From: a virus
DNA length: 39,096 bases
Strand: one strand, 5' to 3'
Virus record (IMG/VR): IMGVR_UViG_3300021363_000012
Span: 1-39,096 of that record
The notes beneath the pieces were generated by a model. The model was not told the origin of the DNA and did no database searches. It saw only the letters and a list, made by a program, of their open reading frames with translations. This document shows, piece by piece, positions 22,485 to 29,310 of this stretch; within the stretch, counting starts at the first letter, position 1; the number at the start of each line of letters is the position of its first letter. Position numbers and translations under genes: made by a program.

Positions 22485-22724
22485 ATGATGTTAAAACCAG
22501 TAGGAAAAAGGGTTTTGATTCAAGGCGTTATAGGCAACGCAGGGAATATAATTTTAACCCAGAAACCCACGAAATTCTTGGTAATAGCAATTGGTGATGA
22601 AGTTACAAAAGTCAAAATCCAAGATATTATTTTCCTCGAAAAACACTTCGGTGTTGAAATAGATCACGAAAAAGAAAAATATCTAATAATTGACGAAATG
22701 AGCATTTTGGCTAAGCTTGACTAA
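22485..22724 (+). CDS. Very small GroES-like co-chaperonin
   Basis: This 79-residue protein starts at ATG with AAAGGAAAG upstream. It follows the GroES beta-barrel pattern: M-L-K-P-V-G-K-R-V-L-I-Q, G-N-I-I-L-T, L-V-I-A-I-G-D-E-V, V-K-I-Q-D-I-I-F-L, then Y-L-I-I-D-E-M-S-I-L-A-K-L. Compared with cellular GroES (about 97 residues) it is shortened, mostly in the mobile loop between the first strands and in the roof. The family caps GroEL-type folding chambers; phage versions such as T4 gp31 help fold the coat protein. Whether a shortened loop can still bind GroEL is open. Confidence 0.7.
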   Translation: MMLKPVGKRVLIQGVIGNAGNIILTQKPTKFLVIAIGDEVTKVKIQDIIFLEKHFGVEIDHEKEKYLIIDEMSILAKLD

Positions 22725-22740
22725 AAACTTTTTTATTGCC

Positions 22741-22775
22741 TACCGTGAGGAAAAGAAAAGAAAAAAAGCACGGTA
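22741..22775 (+). repeat. Inverted repeat with purine-rich loop before a small gene
   Basis: TACCGTG and CACGGTA are perfect 7-base arms around a 21-base purine-only loop beginning AGGAAAAG. The next ATG (22780) lies 4 bases after the right arm. The only ribosome-site-like bases are in the loop, so the hairpin would shorten the distance between site and start and may control translation. Confidence 0.5.
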
Positions 22776-22779
22776 ATAC

Positions 22780-22965
22780 ATGAACGAACTCACGGTTATT
22801 TTAAAAGATAGTTCAAGAACATATAAGCAAGAATTTACTATTTACGAAGTTTATACAGCGTCTCCCGATGATCCTCAAGTTAGAAAATGCATTGATCAAG
22901 CCAAGAAGAACTTTATCGGGGAACCTGATCGTATTTTAATTCGCATTGACTTTGAGGTAGAATGA
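22780..22965 (+). CDS. Small protein of unknown function
   Basis: This 61-residue protein (L-T-V-I-L-K-D-S-S-R-T-Y-K-Q-E-F-T-I-Y, R-I-L-I-R-I-D-F-E-V) looks like a small alpha/beta domain. Its stop overlaps the small terminase start (ATGATG), so it is co-translated with packaging genes. Unrecognised. Confidence 0.62.
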   Translation: MNELTVILKDSSRTYKQEFTIYEVYTASPDDPQVRKCIDQAKKNFIGEPDRILIRIDFEVE

Positions 22966-23393
22966 TGGTTAGACCTAGAGAGTTTTCTTATCCCCCTGAA
23001 AAGATGATTGAGCTTGGTAAGGAAATGGTCGACTATGTAAAACAAAATAAAGAAACAATTCTGCATCTTTGCGAGTGGTATACGATCGAAAAGGGGTATA
23101 CTTATAACGAATGGAAAACATTCATCCAGAGAGCCGAGTTCGTTCCCTATTACGAGCAAGCTCTTAAGATTATAGGACTAAAGTATGTTGATAAAAACAG
23201 CAACGTCAGGGACAAAATCTCGGACAGATGGCAAAGGATCTACTTTGGCGACCTCAGAGAAGGCGAAGACAAAGACGCCGATGATAACGAGCTTCGCAAA
23301 GCTTCCGCCCTTAAAGGGGAAGCTAGAGCCCTTGAGCAAGAAAGAATCAAAGTCATCGAAGAAGTTCAAAGAAGTAAAAGAAAGCTGAAATAA
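22962..23393 (+). CDS. terS: Putative terminase small subunit
   Basis: This 143-residue helical protein lies directly before the large terminase. The N-terminal half has helices with W-Y-T-I-E-K-G-Y-T-Y-N-E-W-K-T-F-I, resembling the DNA-binding helix-turn-helix of small terminases. The middle carries D-K-I-S-D-R-W-Q-R-I-Y-F-G, and the C-terminal third is a charged coiled coil (A-R-A-L-E-Q-E-R-I-K-V-I-E-E-V). In P22-like phages this subunit selects the packaging start on concatemers. Assignment rests mainly on position and architecture. Confidence 0.72.
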   Translation: MMVRPREFSYPPEKMIELGKEMVDYVKQNKETILHLCEWYTIEKGYTYNEWKTFIQRAEFVPYYEQALKIIGLKYVDKNSNVRDKISDRWQRIYFGDLREGEDKDADDNELRKASALKGEARALEQERIKVIEEVQRSKRKLK

Positions 23394-23448
23394 TTTTTCG
23401 GCTCAAGTCCACTCCGTGGATGCCTCACGGCACCGAGGCTAACATTTT

Positions 23449-23476
23449 TGTCAATTTAACGCAAACGCATCACAAT
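23449..23476 (+). promoter_or_regulatory. Predicted promoter before the large terminase, containing a repeated 14-base element
   Basis: TTGTCA begins at 23448, followed by a 17-base spacer and CACAAT (23471-23476). The spacer starts with ATTTAACGCAAACG (23454-23467), which is identical to 18351-18364 just before the Cro-like gene. The shared 14-mer suggests a common factor acting at both control points. Confidence 0.45.
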
Positions 23477-23491
23477 ACTAGAAGCATTAAG

Positions 23492-23591
23492 GGTTGTTAC
23501 GTCGCATAGGTAAGATAGTCCTAATGAGCGGGACAAAAGGTGAATAAGAAAAATGAATATCCTTTGTAAGAGTGCAAGTCTCTTGGCAACC
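23492..23591 (+). ncRNA. Compact multi-branched RNA structure between small and large terminase genes
   Basis: The outer stem GGTTG/CAACC (23492-23496 with 23587-23591) closes a chain of hairpins that use most of the bases between: TTAC/GTAA (23497-23513), GTCC/GGAC (23518-23534), AAAGG/CCTTT (23536-23565) and AAGAG/CTCTT (23568-23584). No good coding frame covers the 224-base gap, and the terminase start follows 27 bases later. A further CCGTG/CACGG hairpin sits at 23415-23431. It may be a regulatory leader, a packaging-related RNA or an intron remnant. Bases AAGATAGTCC recall the group I S element, but other core elements are missing. Confidence 0.5.
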
Positions 23592-23617
23592 ATCTATAAA
23601 ATAACCAAGGCCAAATC

Positions 23618-24310
23618 TTGAGCGAAGAATATATACCCACTCAAGAAGAATTAAACGATAAGCTGTGGCGCCTAACCCACCTCTATTACATTACCAACAA
23701 ATCCGGCCAGGAAGTCCTGTTCAATCTCAATTGGGCTCAACAAGAGCTGTATCATAAGGAATGGCATCAAATGCTTGTCCTAAAGGCTCGGCAGCTTGGC
23801 GTTACAACGTACTTTTCAATTAATTTCTTAGACGATTGTTTTTGGCATCCTAATACCAACGCAGGCATTATTGCACATAGGAAAGAAGACGCCGAACAAA
23901 TCTTCAAACAAAAGGTAAAGTATGCCTACGACAGAATGCCCCTGTGGACGAGAGCTTTTAACAGCGCAACAAATGACAGAGCTGGAGAACTCGCTTTCGA
24001 AAACGGATCTAGTTATCGGGTCTCTACTGGGTTTCGCTCTGGTACTTACCAGCGCCTGCTCGTGTCCGAATTCGGGAAAATATGCGCAAAGTCACCTGAT
24101 GTTGCTAAAGAAATTGTCACAGGCTCACTCAACACTGTCTCAGCAGATCAAGTTATTGCTATTGAATCAACGGCCGAGGGGAGAGAGGGATACTTCTATG
24201 ACTTCTGTAAGAGAGCGGAAGAAATGCAATTGTCAGGAAAAAAGCTAACCAAAATGGATATGAGGTTTTTTTTCTTTCCTTGGTATGAAGAAGAATCGTA
24301 TAGGATTTGA
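23618..24310 (+). CDS. terL: Terminase large subunit, N-terminal ATPase half (split gene)
   Basis: This 230-residue protein contains only the packaging ATPase domain. An adenine-binding-type N-W-A-Q-Q lies near residue 38; a Walker A variant K-A-R-Q-L-G-V-T-T at 56-64; a Walker B region R-L-L-V-S-E-F near 146; and the coupling motif I-E-S-T-A-E-G at 182-188. It stops after [10 protein letters not shown], where intact terminases continue into the nuclease domain. That domain is encoded separately at 24914 after an HNH gene. The start is TTG with AAGG 7 bases upstream; an in-frame stop lies just before. The two halves sum to 507 residues, the normal length of a full large terminase. Confidence 0.92.
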   Translation: MSEEYIPTQEELNDKLWRLTHLYYITNKSGQEVLFNLNWAQQELYHKEWHQMLVLKARQLGVTTYFSINFLDDCFWHPNTNAGIIAHRKEDAEQIFKQKVKYAYDRMPLWTRAFNSATNDRAGELAFENGSSYRVSTGFRSGTYQRLLVSEFGKICAKSPDVAKEIVTGSLNTVSADQVIAIESTAEGREGYFYDFCKRAEEMQLSGKKLTKMDMRFFFFPWYEEESYRI

Positions 24311-24336
24311 TTCATGAATACCGTATAATACCAGTT

Positions 24337-24933
24337 ATGAAAATATGCAAAAACTGCTCTACTCAATTTGAATCTACACTCACAAGAAAGATATTCTGTA
24401 ATCGCCGATGCAAAGAAAAGTATTACAATAGGGTGCAGTATGAACAGCAAAGAAAGAAGTTTAACAGGAGTACTATTGTTGCAAATACATGCAGAATCTG
24501 TCAAAAAGAATGCAACAATTTGGCAGTCAATGATGCATTGTGCAAGCGATGTTATGCCTATGTTTTTCATATGAAAGAAAAAGGACTGCCTACGGACACA
24601 CAGAGTGTTTTAGATCATAGGGAATATCAACGAACCAGAGAGAAAAAGCATTATAACGGTGACGGATATGTTGTTTTGCATAAGAAGGGACATCCCAATG
24701 CCATGAAATATGGGCGTATTTGCGAGCACACATTTGTTATGTCTGAGCATTTAGGAAGACCTATAAAAGACAAAGAAACCGTACATCATAAGAATGGGAT
24801 TCGAGACGACAATCGAATTGAGAATTTAGAACTTTGGGGACATTCTCATCCATATGGACAAAGGATTGAAGATAAGGTTGAATGGGCAATTTCATTTTTA
24901 AAGGAGTACGGATATGTCGTTTCCAGAGACTAG
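24337..24933 (+). CDS. HNH homing endonuclease interrupting the large terminase gene
   Basis: This 198-residue protein starts with two zinc-ribbon-like motifs (C-K-N-C ... F-C-N-R-R-C and C-R-I-C ... C-K-R-C). The HNH core at about residues 120-180 follows: [42 protein letters not shown]. Catalytic His pair and Asn are present. It fills nearly all the space between the terminase halves, leaving no room for a normal group I intron outside the frame. It therefore looks like an intronless insertion, as known for mobE in phage Aeh1 nrdA. Its 3' end holds the ribosome site for the nuclease half. Confidence 0.92.
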   Translation: MKICKNCSTQFESTLTRKIFCNRRCKEKYYNRVQYEQQRKKFNRSTIVANTCRICQKECNNLAVNDALCKRCYAYVFHMKEKGLPTDTQSVLDHREYQRTREKKHYNGDGYVVLHKKGHPNAMKYGRICEHTFVMSEHLGRPIKDKETVHHKNGIRDDNRIENLELWGHSHPYGQRIEDKVEWAISFLKEYGYVVSRD

Positions 24934-25747
24934 CATAATTGTTTCCAAGGAAATCAATGAATACCTAGATCATATCGAAATCGAACGTCAAAGAAAGATT
25001 GACGAAGATCAGAGACGATGGTATGAAATGAAGCAGCGCATGCTCGGACAAGAGATGATGCGACAAGAATACCCCTCAACGCCAAAGGAGGCTTTTGAAA
25101 GTGCGAACGAAGGTCTTTATTACGGTACTCAGCTCAGCAAATTGCGTGCTCTCGGGAATGTGTGCAGGGTTCCCTACGACGATAGTACACCTGTCCATAC
25201 CGCTTGGGACATTGGTCTTGACGACTTTACTTCAATATTTTGTTTTCAAGTGGGACGCGGCGGCGCGGTCTCGATTATAAACTTTTACGAAAACTGGGAC
25301 GAAGGAGCAGCTCATTACTGTGATTGGCTTAATAAACAAAAATACCGCTTTGGACGTCATATCTTCCCTCATGATGCGAGAAAAAGAGACGCTGGAGCTA
25401 AGACGCAATATCTCGACTTTGTTACGCCAAACCTCGAAGGCAAGTTTGTCGTATTGGATATCAAAGAATGTGACAAACTGGAAGGTATCCAAACGGTACG
25501 ATCTATGCTATCGCGTTGTGTATTCGATGAAGAAAAAACGGCGAAGGCTATTAGACACCTTGAGGCTTACAAAAAGGTTTGGGATGATCGACTCGGATGC
25601 TATAAAAACACACCGCTACACGATGAACATAGCCATGCCGCAGATGCGTTCCGTTACTTGGCCGTCGGTCTTAAGGGGCTTGAGCGAAAAGACAATAGCA
25701 GCGCAGAAAACGATTTGAAGGCAGTGAATAGGTATTACGGCGTATGA
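24914..25747 (+). CDS. terL: Terminase large subunit, C-terminal nuclease half (split gene)
   Basis: This 277-residue protein begins with the linker normally joining ATPase and nuclease ([18 protein letters not shown] at 53-61). It then carries the RNase H-like nuclease: D-I-G-L-D-D near 99-104, H-D-A-R-K-R-D near 153-159, and [13 protein letters not shown] near 236-248 with the last catalytic Asp. The ATG has AAGGAG 7 bases upstream, inside the HNH gene, so it can be made as a separate chain. It overlaps the HNH stop by 20 bases. All nuclease acids are present, so it appears functional if it can pair with the ATPase half. Confidence 0.92.
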   Translation: MSFPETSIIVSKEINEYLDHIEIERQRKIDEDQRRWYEMKQRMLGQEMMRQEYPSTPKEAFESANEGLYYGTQLSKLRALGNVCRVPYDDSTPVHTAWDIGLDDFTSIFCFQVGRGGAVSIINFYENWDEGAAHYCDWLNKQKYRFGRHIFPHDARKRDAGAKTQYLDFVTPNLEGKFVVLDIKECDKLEGIQTVRSMLSRCVFDEEKTAKAIRHLEAYKKVWDDRLGCYKNTPLHDEHSHAADAFRYLAVGLKGLERKDNSSAENDLKAVNRYYGV

Positions 25748-25935
25748 TCGACAAAGAAAAGTGGCTCAAAGTTTTTACCACCAAACAGGATTGCGATTAT
25801 TGCGACAGAAAAAAGCAAACCATTATGTACGCCGTTGTACGGCCAATTTATTTATGGAAAGACGACAAAATGATAATCGCCAATATCAGTGTAGCTAAAA
25901 AGTGTATGAAATGCATCGAGGAGGAAAGCGAATGA
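25744..25935 (+). CDS. Small zinc-ribbon-like protein
   Basis: This 63-residue protein is coupled to the terminase stop (ATGA overlap). It has C-D-Y-C-D-R near residue 17 and C-M-K-C near 56, a CxxC...CxxC pair that could hold one zinc ion. The stretch between is beta-rich. Function unknown; it opens a run of about ten small coupled genes between terminase and portal. Confidence 0.68.
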   Translation: MIDKEKWLKVFTTKQDCDYCDRKKQTIMYAVVRPIYLWKDDKMIIANISVAKKCMKCIEEESE

Positions 25936-26168
25936 CAACACCGCAAGCAACCTTACAAAACCTTGAATATCGAATAAGAAGGATTTCCGAGCTTCTTGAA
26001 GGCAACGAGCATACCGGTGACATTACAGAGATATTGGCGCAAATGGAGCTGCAAAATGACGATATCATGGCGAGCCAACAGAGGCTTGAGAATCTTATGA
26101 ATTTGATTGTGAAATTCCTGAGTAGAGAAGATGTGGCGCAAAGTTGCGTCAAAAAGGAGACATTATGA
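25932..26168 (+). CDS. Small coiled-coil protein, paralogue A
   Basis: This 78-residue protein has GAGGAGG before an ATGA start/stop overlap. It is a long helix pair: T-P-Q-A-T-L-Q-N-L-E-Y-R-I-R-R-I-S-E-L-L-E and A-S-Q-Q-R-L-E-N-L-M-N-L-I-V. The product of 26714-26917 shares the same order of residues (Q-A-T-L, L-L-E, Q-x-R-x-E-x-L-x-x-x-I-V), so the two are paralogues. Function unknown. Confidence 0.68.
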   Translation: MTTPQATLQNLEYRIRRISELLEGNEHTGDITEILAQMELQNDDIMASQQRLENLMNLIVKFLSREDVAQSCVKKETL

Positions 26169-26506
26169 ACATCGTCAACGACAAAATATTATCGCATCTG
26201 AAGGGTTATCGAGCTTATTATTTTTCCTATGCTGTATTTCTAGCGTGCCTATTCACATCGCCATACGTCTACTCGTTCTTCGACTTCCATCCTTGCGAAG
26301 CCTATGAGCATTATGAACGAGATCGGACAAGCTGGGAACGTGAGCACGGTACTGAGACTGCATTTATGAGTTATCCGGTGTGGATAGAACTAGATCAACA
26401 ACGTGACAAAGATTTATGGCGCGAGATCGGAGATGATTTTGCCCTGTGCTTTGATCCTTGGTTTGAGCCAAAACCCTATGAACATGATTTTGGGAGAGAA
26501 GAATGA
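26165..26506 (+). CDS. Small membrane-anchored protein
   Basis: This 113-residue protein has AAAGGAG 5 bases before the ATG. A hydrophobic segment near residues 19-38 (Y-F-S-Y-A-V-F-L-A-C-L-F-T-S-P-Y-V-Y-S-F-F) is followed by a long acidic, aromatic soluble part (W-E-R-E-H-G-T-E, D-F-A-L-C-F-D-P-W-F). Probably an N-terminal anchor with the rest in the cytoplasm or periplasm. Unrecognised. Confidence 0.66.
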   Translation: MNIVNDKILSHLKGYRAYYFSYAVFLACLFTSPYVYSFFDFHPCEAYEHYERDRTSWEREHGTETAFMSYPVWIELDQQRDKDLWREIGDDFALCFDPWFEPKPYEHDFGREE

Positions 26507-26643
26507 AAAAGATTTTATTTCTAGCTGGCATGTCAATGGCCATATGGCTCCATGCAGATCCAGGTATCATGATTGACATAGATATCATATTCGAAAGGCC
26601 AAGCGGTCCTGGCGGAGTAGTTATGGGGGAACAATGCAAATAG
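26503..26643 (+). CDS. Very small exported protein
   Basis: This 46-residue frame overlaps the preceding stop (ATGA) with GAGAGAAGA upstream. It begins M-K-K-I-L-F-L-A-G-M-S-M-A-I-W-L-H-A|D, a clear signal peptide with cleavage after H-A. The mature peptide of about 28 residues has I-D-I-D-I-I-F-E-R. Function unknown; an envelope-active peptide is possible. Confidence 0.58.
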   Translation: MKKILFLAGMSMAIWLHADPGIMIDIDIIFERPSGPGGVVMGEQCK

Positions 26644-26708
26644 TCTTTGTTTTGATACCAAAGGTTTTTAGAAAATTTCTTGCATTTTGTGGACATTTAG
26701 ATAAGTAA
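26634..26708 (+). CDS. Possible 24-residue peptide
   Basis: A short frame, M-Q-I-V-F-V-L-I-P-K-V-F-R-K-F-L-A-F, begins inside the end of the previous gene with GGGGGA 3 bases before the ATG. It is hydrophobic and basic, amphipathic in appearance. Length alone gives little support, so it is listed as a possibility. Confidence 0.25.
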   Translation: MQIVFVLIPKVFRKFLAFCGHLDK

Positions 26709-26713
26709 AATCT

Positions 26714-26917
26714 ATGACAATACAACAAGCCACTTTATACAGACTAGAGAGCCGTGTGAGCTATCTATGCAATCTCTTGGAAGCTAACGCAGACCATGAA
26801 AGCATTAGCGAAAGAATGAAGAGGGTGGAGCTTGACATTGGAGATCTTATGTCAGCTCAGCATCGCATGGAAAGTCTTTTGAATCATATTGTAAATATTT
26901 TGGACGAGAAGGGATAA
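26714..26917 (+). CDS. Small coiled-coil protein, paralogue B
   Basis: This 67-residue paralogue of the protein at 25932 has the shared pattern Q-Q-A-T-L-Y-R-L-E-S-R-V near the start and Q-H-R-M-E-S-L-L-N-H-I-V near the end. No good ribosome site is visible upstream. The duplication is separated by two membrane or exported small genes. Unknown role. Confidence 0.66.
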   Translation: MTIQQATLYRLESRVSYLCNLLEANADHESISERMKRVELDIGDLMSAQHRMESLLNHIVNILDEKG

Positions 26918-26919
26918 CT

Positions 26920-27153
26920 GTGCTGGATATGTGGAATTGGCTCATAGAGTGCTACAAGGACGGATCATACACCCTCGAAAACCTTGAAGATGTTATGAGG
27001 AGCGACAAGGCAGCTCGTGAGATGTGGGAGGAATTTACGTCATGTTCTAGTGATTTTATCCCAGACGTGCGAGACGAAGTGGCTGCGATTCTTGCCTATC
27101 TGAAGAAAAAGGACATAGATGACGGAACTGGAAGAGTGTCTCAAGATCATTGA
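26920..27153 (+). CDS. Small acidic protein of unknown function
   Basis: This 77-residue protein (GTG start, AAGGGATAA upstream; an ATG three codons later is an alternative) is helical and acidic, with M-W-N-W-L-I-E-C-Y and V-R-D-E-V-A-A-I-L-A-Y-L-K-K-K. It overlaps the next gene by 35 bases. No recognised family. Confidence 0.6.
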   Translation: MLDMWNWLIECYKDGSYTLENLEDVMRSDKAAREMWEEFTSCSSDFIPDVRDEVAAILAYLKKKDIDDGTGRVSQDH

Positions 27154-27301
27154 TAAAGCCACCAATCGAGAGTTAAGGCCAAAGTGCAAAGCATCGGTGA
27201 AAATGATATTTGCTCTCATCGATAGTGTTGAAGAATTTGTTCCAAAGCCCACTCAAAACAAAATATTCCGAAGGTATAGGGATCTGATAAAATATGGATG
27301 A
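27119..27301 (+). CDS. Small basic protein of unknown function
   Basis: This 60-residue helical protein is rich in Lys and Arg toward the end (K-I-F-R-R-Y-R-D-L-I-K-Y). It overlaps both neighbours (35 bases upstream, 8 bases downstream). No motif recognised. Confidence 0.57.
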   Translation: MTELEECLKIIDKATNRELRPKCKASVKMIFALIDSVEEFVPKPTQNKIFRRYRDLIKYG

Positions 27302-27626
27302 ATTTATTTACCGACCCATTCAAAATGATAATCAAAGGGTTCGTTTTACATTTCCTGGCGAGAAGGGTGTTCAATTTATCCATCGTCCACGCAGTAATGG
27401 AAGCTGTTCATTTACGAGCATGACGAGGGGCGTTAAATTTTCCCGCCATATTGCTATTCTAGATGATTGGTGGCTTTTTGGAGGCACCAGATTGTCTAGG
27501 ACTCTGTATCGACTCAAACATCCCATTATCTACTCTAAGCGAGGCATACGTGGCTTATATCGCCGAATTAAGCGCATTTTCGTAAAACCCAAGATGATTC
27601 AACCAGTCATTAGGAATCGAAAATGA
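27294..27626 (+). CDS. Basic protein of unknown function
   Basis: This 110-residue, strongly basic protein has a beta-like first half (V-R-F-T-F-P-G-E-K-G-V-Q-F-I) and a Lys/Arg-rich second half (R-G-L-Y-R-R-I-K-R-I-F-V-K-P-K). A Trp-Trp pair (D-D-W-W-L-F-G-G) lies in the middle. The charge suggests nucleic acid binding, but no domain is recognised. Start and stop overlap neighbouring genes. Confidence 0.62.
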   Translation: MDEFIYRPIQNDNQRVRFTFPGEKGVQFIHRPRSNGSCSFTSMTRGVKFSRHIAILDDWWLFGGTRLSRTLYRLKHPIIYSKRGIRGLYRRIKRIFVKPKMIQPVIRNRK

Positions 27627-27898
27627 TCTATGACATACCATTGCCCGTTAGATGGGTTAACAAAAAAGACATAATCGATTTATACCCGGAGAAACCTATG
27701 GAAGTAATCAAAGGCAAGCAAATCTTAAACAGAAGAATAAAGGAAATCATTTGGGATGAGCCCGAATCAAACCTTACTTTTCCTCAAGTCCTAACGTATT
27801 GCGAAGGCATGGGAAAACCACTATTCAAGATCACCATTGAGAAAAATCAAGAAGATTTCTTTGTTGACGAGAAGGGACAGAAGTGGGTTAAAGCATAA
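27623..27898 (+). CDS. Small protein of unknown function
   Basis: This 91-residue alpha/beta protein has E-V-I-K-G-K-Q-I-L-N-R-R-I-K-E and ends with F-F-V-D-E-K-G-Q-K-W-V-K. It overlaps the preceding stop by ATGA and the following start by TAATG. Unrecognised. Confidence 0.62.
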   Translation: MIYDIPLPVRWVNKKDIIDLYPEKPMEVIKGKQILNRRIKEIIWDEPESNLTFPQVLTYCEGMGKPLFKITIEKNQEDFFVDEKGQKWVKA

Positions 27899-28068
27899 TG
27901 AAGCATTGCAACCATTGCGATCCAAAAAACTTTGTGATATATGGATTTTGCAAGAATTGTAAACGACGTTGCGAATGCCCTATGTTCGATGAGAAAGGTA
28001 CCATGGACATGTGGGACTATGAAGAATATAAGAAACGATGGAACCAATTAAAAGAGGATACAAAATGA
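27898..28068 (+). CDS. Very small zinc-ribbon protein
   Basis: This 56-residue protein has C-N-H-C near residue 4, then C-K-N-C and C-E-C near 18-27, enough Cys/His for one or two zinc sites. The tail is an acidic/aromatic helix (M-W-D-Y-E-E-Y-K-K-R-W). It is coupled on both sides by overlapping start and stop codons. Role unknown; small zinc ribbons in phages often contact host polymerase or nucleic acid. Confidence 0.66.
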   Translation: MKHCNHCDPKNFVIYGFCKNCKRRCECPMFDEKGTMDMWDYEEYKKRWNQLKEDTK

Positions 28069-28391
28069 CAGACGAGAATACCATAGCTGATGCAGCGCCA
28101 ATTGAATCAGCACAAGCACAAGAGAAACCTTTTGTTGCAGCGCCTGAAGGCACAGCTTCAATGTCGCATCCAAAACCACAGAGAACTATTTTCCGTTTCA
28201 AGGGCATCAAAGACAGAGCAATTGATTTAGGGAAAATCTATAAAGTTTCATTCGAAGAAAATGAAAAAAAGGTTCTTCTCCAAATATCGCCTAAACCAGA
28301 AGACCCTTCCGATGCGGTAGAGTTTGAGAGTGTAGAAGCAGCTTATAGGGGCTATGAACAAATCATAGGCGTATGGGCTAGAGGTGCATGA
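28065..28391 (+). CDS. Protein of unknown function with disordered N-terminus
   Basis: This 108-residue protein has an Ala/Glu/Pro-rich N-terminal 40 residues, probably disordered. A small alpha/beta domain follows: T-I-F-R-F-K-G-I-K-D, Y-K-V-S-F-E-E-N-E-K-K-V-L-L-Q-I-S and F-E-S-V-E-A-A-Y-R-G-Y. Start and stop overlap neighbours (ATGA). No family recognised. Confidence 0.65.
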   Translation: MTDENTIADAAPIESAQAQEKPFVAAPEGTASMSHPKPQRTIFRFKGIKDRAIDLGKIYKVSFEENEKKVLLQISPKPEDPSDAVEFESVEAAYRGYEQIIGVWARGA

Positions 28392-29008
28392 TGTTTTGGA
28401 ACGACATTGAGGACATAAAAAGCGGTATTCTATCTATAGCGTCTCGTCTCGATGCGCTAGAAAAAAGAGCACATTGTTCGGCAGAAAGTCTGTCTACTAT
28501 TCCCATTAGATGCGATGGACAAAGAGTCATGGACGCTGGCATTGAAGATATCAAGGAGTTGCTTTGTGATGTTTTTTGCTCGGAAGATGAAAATAATACC
28601 ATCAATAGACTTCATGACAAAGTAGATGGCTTGATAAAGGACGCCAACAGAGAAGAGGCGGTTTTATTAGCTGAAAAAACTTTAGACAAATTTGAAGATT
28701 ACATGAAGAATGTCGATAAATTTAACGCCATGATTAATGGGTTCAAGGGCTGCGTCGCTATGGCTAGATCTTCTATTGCTGAGGGGAACATTTTATCCAA
28801 AACGATCGATGAAATGAAAAAAGTAGCCGATATTTCACAGCATATTCATAAATCCATGCTCGCCTTTATCAGAGCGGGCGACAGTCTTGAGCAAAAGTCT
28901 TTTTTCAAAATAAATGCCATATATAAGGCCGTATGCGAAAGTGAGGAGAAAAAACCTATCAAAAAGAAAAAGGTCGTCAAGAAGAAGGTGGTTTCTCCGG
29001 CCCCTTAA
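28388..29008 (+). CDS. Helical coiled-coil protein with Lys-rich tail
   Basis: This 206-residue, almost entirely helical protein has a coiled-coil-like N-terminus (I-K-S-G-I-L-S-I-A-S-R-L-D-A-L-E). The tail is very basic (K-K-P-I-K-K-K-K-V-V-K-K-K-V-V). Two adjacent ATG codons are possible starts. It is the last rightward gene before the portal and overlaps a leftward gene by 32 bases at its end. Unknown function. Confidence 0.68.
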   Translation: MMFWNDIEDIKSGILSIASRLDALEKRAHCSAESLSTIPIRCDGQRVMDAGIEDIKELLCDVFCSEDENNTINRLHDKVDGLIKDANREEAVLLAEKTLDKFEDYMKNVDKFNAMINGFKGCVAMARSSIAEGNILSKTIDEMKKVADISQHIHKSMLAFIRAGDSLEQKSFFKINAIYKAVCESEEKKPIKKKKVVKKKVVSPAP

Positions 29009-29246
29009 TCTCGATGTCTTTAATCGCGCAATCGAGTATTTTAACGAAAAGATTCCTATAATACAGAACTTCGGTCAGCGTTTTGCATTGTCCTAGCATA
29101 CAATTAATAGTTGAACTTATGAGGGCCGACATGGAGAGTCTCAGTGCGTTGCCAGCTAATATTGTATTCATATAAGTCTCAATCTTGTCTGTCATTTCTA
29201 TAACATCTACTACATCGTCCTGCGGAATATCGGGTAATTCTGTCAT
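28977..29246 (-). CDS. Small leftward gene of unknown function
   Basis: This 89-residue helical protein starts with AAGGAAC before the ATG and has M-T-E-L-P-D-I-P-Q-D-D-V-V-D-V-I-E near the N-terminus. It is divergent from the portal and convergent with the coiled-coil gene. A lone leftward small gene within a rightward block is the usual pattern of a moron. Unrecognised. Confidence 0.6.
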   Translation of the reverse strand: MTELPDIPQDDVVDVIEMTDKIETYMNTILAGNALRLSMSALISSTINCMLGQCKTLTEVLYYRNLFVKILDCAIKDIEIKGPEKPPSS

Positions 29247-29310
29247 TTAGTTCCTTGCCAATAACAAATTTTATCTTACAAGATTAAGTTATAAATATCT
29301 ATGGAGTCTC

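Noticed and set aside
23394-23617. Group I intron before the large terminase
   Set aside because: Only an S-like element (AAGATAGTCC) is seen. Convincing P, Q and R elements and a matching upstream exon are absent, so it is kept only as an alternative for the structured gap.
24305-24925. Group I intron splitting the large terminase
   Set aside because: The HNH frame occupies almost the entire interval, leaving no space for an intron core, and the downstream half has its own ribosome site.
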